Source of the DNA: Bacteroidota bacterium
GTDB lineage: Bacteria; Bacteroidota; Rhodothermia; Rhodothermales; Rubricoccaceae
DNA length: 7,714 nt
Assembly (NCBI GenBank): GCA_022564455.1
Contig: JADFLK010000096.1
Coordinates: 1 to 7,714, forward strand
Direction of reading: 5' to 3'
Shown: positions 1 to 4,629 of the stretch, one piece after another
Numbering within the stretch: the stretch's first letter is position 1
How the letters are laid out: each line of letters opens with the position of its first letter
Program-made: the position numbers and the translations under genes
Notes under the pieces: generated by a model
Told to the model about the DNA's origin: nothing
The model's input: only the letters and a program-made list of their open reading frames with translations
Databases searched by the model: none

Positions 1-198
1 AAATCGGACGCGCGCGCCAGTCACACGAAGCACGTTGGCGAATGTGAAGACATCCTGCAAGACAGGGGTGCTGTGCAGCGTCGTGACACCGTCGCCGAGG
101 AGCGCGGCCGCCATGAGGGGCAGGGCCGTGTTCTTCGAGCCGCCGACGTGGAGCCGGCCCCGGAGCGGATTACCGCCGCGAATGACGAGTTTGTCCAT
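1..198 (-). CDS. murA: UDP-N-acetylglucosamine 1-carboxyvinyltransferase, N-terminal part
   Basis: Partial gene: the 66 N-terminal codons, read from the complement of an ATG at 196-198 and running off the left edge with no stop. The protein begins MDKLVIRGGNPLRGRLHVGG and continues SKNTALPLMAAALLGDGVTT. The K22-N23 pair sits exactly where MurA enzymes carry their substrate-binding Lys and Asn. MurA moves enolpyruvate from phosphoenolpyruvate to UDP-GlcNAc, the first committed step of peptidoglycan synthesis, in the cytoplasm. The catalytic Cys (about residue 115 in the family) lies outside the window, so activity cannot be judged. It is divergent from the cysteine desulfurase, with 122 bases between the starts. 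No Shine-Dalgarno sequence precedes the ATG. The related enzyme AroA is less likely given the SKNTALPL motif. Confidence 0.93.
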   Translation of the reverse strand, partial: MDKLVIRGGNPLRGRLHVGGSKNTALPLMAAALLGDGVTTLHSTPVLQDVFTFANVLRVTGARVRF

Positions 199-320
199 GA
201 AAAGGCGAGTAGAGCAGGGGGAGGGAAGTTAGGGTTCCCGAAAGGTGGATGGGGGACAGGTTTGCGGAATCCCACTGGTAGTTTCCAGAATCCTGCCACC
301 TCAGAAAATCACTCCCTAGT
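199..320. other. Divergent intergenic region between murA and the cysteine desulfurase
   Basis: These 122 bases must hold the promoters of both flanking genes. I see no convincing -35/-10 pair. A TTG at 262-264 and a TAGTTT at 279-284 loosely recall the Bacteroidota TTG/TAnnTTTG pattern, but only 14 bases separate them, which is too short. A small CTGG/CCAG inverted repeat (about 275-288) is too weak to call an operator. Confidence 0.4.
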
Positions 321-1493
321 TTGCACACCGTCTACCTCGATAACGCCGCCACCACGCCACTCGATCCTCACGTTCTGGATGCCATGCGCCCGTATCTCAC
401 GGAGCATTTCGGGAACGCATCGTCGGTACATGCGCTAGGGCGGAAGGCCAAAGTGGCGTTGGAGGATGCGCGCGGCCGTGTGGCGACCGCGTTGAATTGT
501 GAGCCTGCCGAGATCATCTTTACGGGCGGTGGAACGGAGGCAGACAACGCGGCAATCAAGGGTGTTTTGGGCGCGTCTGAAAAGAAAGGCCTTGTAACCT
601 CGGCAGCGGAGCACGAAGCGGTGCTGAAAACAGCGGAAGTGTTGGCGGACGATGGAGGAGAGGTGGACGTGCTGAAGCCGGAGGCACAGGGAGCTGTCTC
701 GGTGGAGCACGTTGCTGAGGCCATCACGCCGGACACCGGCCTCGTTTCCATCATGCTCGTAAACAACGAGGTGGGTACGATATCGCCTGTTCGCGAGATT
801 GCCGACATTACCCACGAGCAGGGTGCGCTGATGCACACGGATGCCGTTCAGGCTGCCGGGATGCTCTCGCTGGACGTCGAGGAGCTGGGTGTTGATTTGC
901 TCTCGCTTTCGGGTCACAAGATCAACGGGCCAAAGGGTGTCGGGGTGCTGTACGTGAGGGCCGGGACGCCGTTGGCACCGCAGATTACAGGAGGCGCGCA
1001 GGAGCAGAAGCGACGCGGTGGTACCGAGAATGTTGCGGCTATTGTGGGGTTTGCAGAGGCGCTGGAACGGGCCAATAACGCCCGACAAGAAAACTCGGAG
1101 CGGCTGAGAGTGCTTCAAAAGCGCCTCGCCGAAGGCATCCAAGACGCCTTCGGTGATTCGGTTCAGTTCAATACGCCGCTGGACGGCTTCCATCCAGACC
1201 CCCAGACCGTTACGCCACACATCCTGAACGTCTCGTTTCCTCCAGTCAGCGGTCATGCCATTGATGGCGAGATGCTCCTCCTCGGTCTCGACGTGGCTGG
1301 TGTCTACGTTAGCGGTGGGAGCGCGTGTGCGAGCGGCGCCATCGAGCCGAGCCACGTCCTGTTGGCGATGGGTGTGCCGCCGGAAACATCAGTGGCGACG
1401 GTGCGCTATTCTTTAGGTACGAGTACCTCCGCAGACGATGTGGATTTCGCTGTGGAGCAGACGAAAGCTGTCGTGAGGCGCATGATTACGTGA
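321..1493 (+). CDS. Cysteine desulfurase, group I NifS/IscS type
   Basis: 390 aa, usual family length, complete. A PLP enzyme that takes sulfur from L-cysteine, leaving alanine and an enzyme persulfide that feeds Fe-S clusters, thiamine and tRNA thiolation. Seen: N-terminal YLDNAATTPLD, AAEHEAV with PLP-stacking H98, HTDAVQ (D174, Q177), the PLP Schiff-base lysine K200 in SLSGHKINGPKG, RRGGTENVA (231-239), and the catalytic loop SGGSACASG with C336. The loop length and motif fit group I (NifS/IscS) rather than SufS. The start is TTG at 321: an in-frame TAG at 279-281 leaves no other common start codon, and it places the YLDNAATTP motif at residue 5 as in relatives. No Shine-Dalgarno sequence is visible. 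No iscU, iscR or nifU is adjacent, so the sulfur acceptor is unknown and I give no symbol. The last codons and stop (ATT ACG TGA) lie inside a repeated motif shared with other gene ends. Confidence 0.95.
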   Translation: MHTVYLDNAATTPLDPHVLDAMRPYLTEHFGNASSVHALGRKAKVALEDARGRVATALNCEPAEIIFTGGGTEADNAAIKGVLGASEKKGLVTSAAEHEAVLKTAEVLADDGGEVDVLKPEAQGAVSVEHVAEAITPDTGLVSIMLVNNEVGTISPVREIADITHEQGALMHTDAVQAAGMLSLDVEELGVDLLSLSGHKINGPKGVGVLYVRAGTPLAPQITGGAQEQKRRGGTENVAAIVGFAEALERANNARQENSERLRVLQKRLAEGIQDAFGDSVQFNTPLDGFHPDPQTVTPHILNVSFPPVSGHAIDGEMLLLGLDVAGVYVSGGSACASGAIEPSHVLLAMGVPPETSVATVRYSLGTSTSADDVDFAVEQTKAVVRRMIT

Positions 1494-1556
1494 ATATGTG
1501 AATACGTGATTTGGGAGGTTTTGCTACCCGATTAGACTATCACGTAATCACGTAAT
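1485..1556. repeat. Inverted cluster of ATTACGTGA-type short repeats
   Basis: Left arm: ATTACGTGA (1485-1493), ATATGTGA (1494-1501) and ATACGTGA (1502-1509) in direct tandem. Right arm: the reverse complement, TCACGTAA twice (1541-1548, 1549-1556). The arms can pair around a spacer of about 28 bases (1511-1538) that itself has a short GGG/CCC pairing. The left arm overlaps the last three codons of the cysteine desulfurase. It may act as a transcript-end structure between convergent genes, but no T-run follows, so a classical intrinsic terminator is not supported. Related motifs occur at 3769-3777, 3806-3814 and 4479-4490. Confidence 0.7.
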
Positions 1557-1557
1557 C

Positions 1558-1585
1558 AATCCTCGCCTCAATTGAGGCGAGGATT
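1558..1585. repeat. 28-bp perfect palindrome at the yqgE 3' end
   Basis: Half-site AATCCTCGCCTCAA followed directly by its exact reverse complement: 14 + 14 bp with no mismatch. Bases 1568-1585 are also the last five codons plus stop of the minus-strand yqgE gene (Asn-Pro-Arg-Leu-Asn-stop). As RNA it would fold into a strong hairpin with a small AATT loop on either strand. Its place between convergent genes suggests a two-way transcription stop or mRNA 3'-end protection. No U-tract follows on either strand. A dimeric-protein binding site is the alternative. Confidence 0.75.
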
Positions 1586-2146
1586 ATCCGGAAACGTCGA
1601 CAGCAGCGCGTACTCGCCGCCGAGCTTGCGGAGGATCTGCCGCCAGAGCTCGTCATCCTCTTCAGCAAAGACAAGCGAATCCGTGGCAGAGAGCACGATC
1701 CAGCCGCCCTCCTCGACCTCCTCCTCCAACTGTCCGGCGCCCCACCCGGAGTAGCCGAGGAAGAAGCGAGCACGCAGGGCATCAATCCGCTCTTCCTCTA
1801 CGCCTTGCAGCATCGACTCCAGGTTGCCGCCCCACCAAACGCCCTCGGCAATCGGGAGAGCACCTTCAATCTCTCCGCCAAAAGGATGCAGGAAATGCAG
1901 CGTATCCGGCTGCACGGGCCCGCCGATGCCGAGTTGCAAGCCGGTCGCGAGCTTCAGACCAGAAACCTCCGAAAGCTGCATGGGCGAGGGTTTATTGAGG
2001 ACGAGCCCGAACGAACCCTCAAACGAGTGCTCGCAAAGCAGGATGACCGACCGCTTGAAGTTGGGGTCGGCCATGGGAGGCTCGGCAACGAGGAGGACGC
2101 CGGTTGCAAGTGTTTCCATAGGAGGGGTGGCAGGGTCGGTCGGCAT
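1568..2146 (-). CDS. YqgE/AlgH family protein (UPF0301, DUF179)
   Basis: 192 aa, usual length for the family. Seen: ADPNFKRSVILLCEHSFEGS (26-45) running into GLVLNKP (47-53), GGPVQPD (75-81) and the hallmark GYSGWGAGQLEEE (131-143), all standard for YqgE/AlgH. No signal peptide or membrane segment, so probably cytoplasmic. The molecular function is not established; the AlgH name comes from a genetic link to alginate regulation in Pseudomonas and does not define an activity. The start at 2146 is the first ATG; a second ATG at codon 10 (METLATGV) is equally plausible because the first nine residues are proline-rich and not part of the domain. It lies 38 bases downstream of the lipid kinase gene on the same strand, so co-transcription is likely. 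The stop overlaps the 28-bp palindrome. Confidence 0.93.
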   Translation of the reverse strand: MPTDPATPPMETLATGVLLVAEPPMADPNFKRSVILLCEHSFEGSFGLVLNKPSPMQLSEVSGLKLATGLQLGIGGPVQPDTLHFLHPFGGEIEGALPIAEGVWWGGNLESMLQGVEEERIDALRARFFLGYSGWGAGQLEEEVEEGGWIVLSATDSLVFAEEDDELWRQILRKLGGEYALLSTFPDNPRLN

Positions 2147-2184
2147 GAATGGACGAACAACGGTTGGGTTCGATGCCTGGCCAG

Positions 2185-2820
2185 TTAGACGAACGTCATC
2201 GCCAATCCCGCTAGTACCGGCACGCGCACGTTGTCGTTGAGGGGAATGGGGAGGGCTTCAAGGACTGTCGAAACCAGCGCGCCCATGCCAATCTGGAGGT
2301 TCGACAGTGGCGTGTGGCCCAATGAGTTCATTAAAACCGGTAGGGTGAGCGGGAGTGCTACGAGCACGGCTGTCAGCAAAAAGGCAACAGAGCCCTCCCA
2401 CGACTTGTCGGAGCCCGGGAAGCGGTGCTTTCCGAAACGCCTCCCGATGATAGCTGCTGCGCCGTCACCCACCATGAGCATAACCAGCACGGCAGCGGCG
2501 ATCGGTGCTGCGAAGAAAACGGCGCACAAAGCACCCGCGATGCACATCCACGTGGCGCCGTTCAGGACAAGTGGCTCCCCGAACGGAGGAAGCTCGCTCG
2601 GGCGCATGATGGACCTGAAGATGCGCATCACGAACCGGTGGACCGGCTCTATCCGCTGGCTAGCCACATCGCAAACCAGAGCGAACAACGCGAGCGGTAC
2701 GAGGATCAGTAGTGCGGCCGGCCGGTCGACGATCAGGAGCCCAACGGGAATGACCAGCGCTGAAAGGTGAATGGCCTTTCGTTTTAGCTCAGCGGAGTAG
2801 GGGAGGTCGGGTGTGTTCAC
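2185..2820 (-). CDS. Diacylglycerol/polyprenol kinase, SEC59/DGK1/VTE5 family
   Basis: Integral membrane kinase of the family that phosphorylates lipid alcohols (diacylglycerol, dolichol, phytol), often using CTP. Numbering from the upstream ATG at 2889 (234 aa), I see the ExxRKxxH motif (E34-H41, ELKRKAIH), several hydrophobic helices (about 42-75, 108-140, 165-188), VGDGAAAIIGRRFGKHR (140-156), KSWEGS (162-167) and the C-terminal STVLEALPIPLNDNVRVP (207-224). I prefer the GTG at 2820 (codon 24 of the longer form; 211 aa, MNTPDLPYSAELKRK). The extra 23 residues are not membrane-like or conserved-looking, and the 2889 start would leave only 15 bases to the divergent lipoprotein gene. The substrate cannot be read from sequence; phosphatidate cytidylyltransferase is a related alternative label, but the motifs favour the kinase branch. 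It probably leads an operon with yqgE. Confidence 0.88.
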   Translation of the reverse strand: MNTPDLPYSAELKRKAIHLSALVIPVGLLIVDRPAALLILVPLALFALVCDVASQRIEPVHRFVMRIFRSIMRPSELPPFGEPLVLNGATWMCIAGALCAVFFAAPIAAAVLVMLMVGDGAAAIIGRRFGKHRFPGSDKSWEGSVAFLLTAVLVALPLTLPVLMNSLGHTPLSNLQIGMGALVSTVLEALPIPLNDNVRVPVLAGLAMTFV

Positions 2821-2904
2821 ATTCGGCGGACTTCTGGGAAACAAAAGAGGGAAGCTACGGGGTTCCAGGATATCCTGCCTGCTCCTCATTCAATCGGTAA
2901 TCCC
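2821..2904. promoter_or_regulatory. Divergent regulatory region with a 12-bp palindrome
   Basis: 84 bases between the preferred GTG start of the lipid kinase (minus) and the ATG of the lipoprotein hydrolase (plus). At 2866-2877 there is a perfect palindrome, CAGGATATCCTG, placed 27 bases before the plus-strand ATG and 45 before the minus-strand GTG. It could be an operator serving both genes, but a 12-bp palindrome can occur by chance and no clear promoter boxes are seen. If the kinase really starts at 2889, the palindrome is inside its coding region. Confidence 0.35.
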
Positions 2905-3762
2905 ATGAGCGTTTTCTCCATTTTGCTGTTACTTCTACTCGCTTTGCCCGCTTGTCAATCGCCCGGCACTGATGAGACCTACACCGGCCGCATGAGCCGC
3001 GAGCACGCCGGCGATACGCCCGTGGCCTCGGCCGCTGTGCTTGGTGCCGACACCCTGGATGTGACCGGGGAGGACGTGGTGTATGCAACCGTCGGCGGCG
3101 TGGAGGTGACAGGGTACCTCGTGCAGCCATCTGAACGACAGGATGAGGTGGAGGGGCCGCTGCCGGGTGTCATCGTCATTCAGGAGTGGTGGGGACTGAA
3201 CGACAACATCCGCGCGATGGCGGAGAAGGTCGCCGCACTCGGTTACACAGTGCTGGCCGTAGACCTGTACAGCGGGCGAGTGGCCGAGGACCGCGACGCG
3301 GCCTACCAGTACATGACCGAGGCGATGGAGAACGAAGACGCGCTGACCGATAATCTGATGCAGGCCTACTCCTATCTCGTTGAGGAGTATGGAGCGCCGC
3401 GCATCGGCTCAATCGGCTGGTGCTTCGGCGGCGGCTGGTCGCTGCGGACAGCCCTTGCCCTACCCAACGACCTCGATGCAGCGGTCATCTATTACGGTCA
3501 ACTCGATACCAACCCGGAGCATCTTGAAGCCCTCCAAATGCCTATTCTAGGACTGTTTGGAGAGGATGATGGGGGCATTCCGGTGGAGCAGGTTCGGGAG
3601 TTTGATACGGTGCTACAGGATCTGGGCAAGAACGCCGAAATCCACATCTACCCGAACGCCAACCATGCCTTCGCCAATCCATCGGGAGACCGCTACAACG
3701 CCGAGGCCGCCGAGGATGCGTGGGGGCGGGTGGTGGACTTCTTTGCAGAGCACTTGCGGTGA
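2905..3762 (+). CDS. Dienelactone hydrolase-family lipoprotein
   Basis: 285 aa. The N-terminus MSVFSILLLLLLALPAC is a lipoprotein signal peptide with lipobox LPAC (lipidated C17); Gln at +2 gives no inner-membrane retention signal. A linker (18-60) precedes an alpha/beta-hydrolase domain of about 225 residues. Seen: VIVIQEWWGLNDNIR (89-103), with E94 matching the Glu that holds the DLH nucleophile; nucleophile elbow GWCFGGG with C173; GEDDGGIP with the likely acid D222; NANHAF with H254. This is the Cys-Asp-His triad of the dienelactone hydrolase family rather than the Ser triad of most esterases. The substrate is unknown; the family includes carboxymethylenebutenolidase and many uncharacterised esterases, so a role in chlorocatechol breakdown should not be assumed. 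The ATG at 2905 is fixed by the signal peptide. No Shine-Dalgarno sequence. Transcribed alone, convergent with thiE. Confidence 0.93.
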   Translation: MSVFSILLLLLLALPACQSPGTDETYTGRMSREHAGDTPVASAAVLGADTLDVTGEDVVYATVGGVEVTGYLVQPSERQDEVEGPLPGVIVIQEWWGLNDNIRAMAEKVAALGYTVLAVDLYSGRVAEDRDAAYQYMTEAMENEDALTDNLMQAYSYLVEEYGAPRIGSIGWCFGGGWSLRTALALPNDLDAAVIYYGQLDTNPEHLEALQMPILGLFGEDDGGIPVEQVREFDTVLQDLGKNAEIHIYPNANHAFANPSGDRYNAEAAEDAWGRVVDFFAEHLR

Positions 3763-3768
3763 TCATAC

Positions 3769-3814
3769 AATCACGTGTGGACGCCCACAAGGGACGTCCC
3801 TATGTAATCGCGTG
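3769..3814. repeat. REP-like hairpin flanked by direct repeats, DLH-thiE junction
   Basis: Core hairpin 3779-3799: arm GGACGCCC, loop ACAA, arm GGGACGTCC, giving eight pairs with one bulged A (3794). It is flanked by near-identical 9-mers AATCACGTG (3769-3777) and AATCGCGTG (3806-3814). The core touches the thiE stop codon (complement of 3800-3802) and the right 9-mer encodes the final residues of ThiE. The composition and shape resemble REP-type intergenic palindromes. It may end transcription of the two convergent genes, although no T-run is present. The 9-mers belong to the same motif family as the cluster at 1485-1556. Confidence 0.65.
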
Positions 3815-4441
3815 ATCGACCTCATCCCTGAATTGCTTGGTCGCGTTTCGTGGATTGTCCGCCGAAACCACCGCGCTCATTACCGCCACGCCGTGGGCGC
3901 CTGTCTCCAGAACAGGGCGGACGCGCTCCACGGTGATTCCACCAATGGCGATGATGGGGATGGAGACGGCGGAACAAACCTCGGCGAGGCCCTCCAGGCC
4001 TTTCACTGAAGCGGGGTTGGCTTTTGAGGTAGTGGGGAAGACGGGGCCGAAACCGATGTAGTCGGCGCCTGCATTTGCGGCGTGCCGGGCTTGTTCCGTG
4101 GTCGTACACGTCGCGCCGATCAGATGTGTGGGGCCATCATGGTGGTCAACGATGAAGCGCGCCGTCTCCACGGGTAAATCATCCTGGCCGACGTGAAACC
4201 CGTCCGCGCCGACGGCCAGGGCGAGATCGAGGTGATCGTCGACGATGAGTTGGACTCCGGATGCCTGGCAGACGGCCGCAACATCCAGCAACATCGCGAT
4301 CCGTTCTCGATCCGTTCCCTCTTTCTGCCGGAACTGGATCGTATCCGCACCTCCTTCGCAAACAAGCCGTGCCAGTTCGGCGTGGCTGAACTGCTTCTGC
4401 AGGCGGATATCCGTGAGAACGTGGAGACGGCCGATGAGCAT
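3800..4441 (-). CDS. thiE: Thiamine phosphate synthase
   Basis: 213 aa, full family length. Joins HMP pyrophosphate and the carboxylated thiazole phosphate to give thiamine monophosphate, in the cytoplasm. A TIM-barrel pattern is visible: RLHVLTD (5-11), IQFRQKE (35-41, matching the QxRxK substrate motif), LIVDDHLDLALAVGADGFHV (65-84) followed by GQDDLP (85-90) with acidic residues suited to Mg2+ binding, GATCTTTEQARHAANAGADY (109-128), GFGPVFPTTSK (130-140) with the conserved Lys 140, IAIGGI (164-169), and a phosphate-binding end GVAVMSAVV (184-192). These favour ThiE over the regulator-like relative TenI. ATG at 4439-4441; no Shine-Dalgarno sequence. It stands alone here: no other thi gene and no THI-box (TPP riboswitch) is seen upstream. 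Convergent with the hydrolase gene, divergent from the sensor kinase. Confidence 0.95.
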   Translation of the reverse strand: MLIGRLHVLTDIRLQKQFSHAELARLVCEGGADTIQFRQKEGTDRERIAMLLDVAAVCQASGVQLIVDDHLDLALAVGADGFHVGQDDLPVETARFIVDHHDGPTHLIGATCTTTEQARHAANAGADYIGFGPVFPTTSKANPASVKGLEGLAEVCSAVSIPIIAIGGITVERVRPVLETGAHGVAVMSAVVSADNPRNATKQFRDEVDHAIT

Positions 4442-4478
4442 GATTCCAGGAACGGAGTCAAGGGTACCGAATAACTGG

Positions 4479-4490
4479 ATTCACGCGATT
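4479..4490. repeat. Lone copy of the AATCGCGTGA-type motif upstream of thiE
   Basis: ATTCACGCGATT on the plus strand, whose complement AATCGCGTGAAT closely matches the repeat at 3806-3814. It sits 37 bases upstream of the thiE start. A copy this short may be chance; it is listed because the same motif marks both convergent junctions. Confidence 0.3.
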
Positions 4491-4530
4491 GGTGGTTCGA
4501 TCTTTTTCGCGGATTGATACGTTCCGCACG

Positions 4531-4560
4531 TTGCCATCGAAAATCGCTGATCCGTATACT
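4531..4560 (+). promoter_or_regulatory. Candidate promoter of the sensor kinase gene
   Basis: TTGCCA (4531-4536), 18 bases, TATACT (4555-4560). Each box matches the sigma-70 consensus at five of six positions, 69 bases before the ATG at 4630. The lineage suspected here often uses a different pattern (TTG, then TAnnTTTG), and the -10 region TATACTTTC is only a loose match to that. The rest of the 188-base gap between thiE and this gene (4442-4629) shows no gene. Confidence 0.4.
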
Positions 4561-4629
4561 TTCACGCAGTCGGAAGACTACGCCATTTGAAGGGCCTGTC
4601 GTTCGAAGGCCATCCAGGCCCCACCGTTC

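Noticed and set aside
435..1355. 306-codon open frame on the minus strand
   Set aside because: It lies wholly antisense to the cysteine desulfurase, shows no recognisable motif, and is rich in Arg, His and Leu as expected from the complement of a GC-biased gene.
1485..1560. CRISPR-like reading of the short repeats
   Set aside because: Units are only 8-9 bases, adjacent without spacers, and present in inverted orientation; no cas gene is nearby.
3779..3799. Classical intrinsic terminator for the hydrolase or thiE
   Set aside because: The hairpin is good, but neither strand has a run of T after it; kept as a repeat element only.
4442..4629. TPP riboswitch upstream of thiE
   Set aside because: No CTGAGA core or matching conserved elements seen on the thiE strand by eye.
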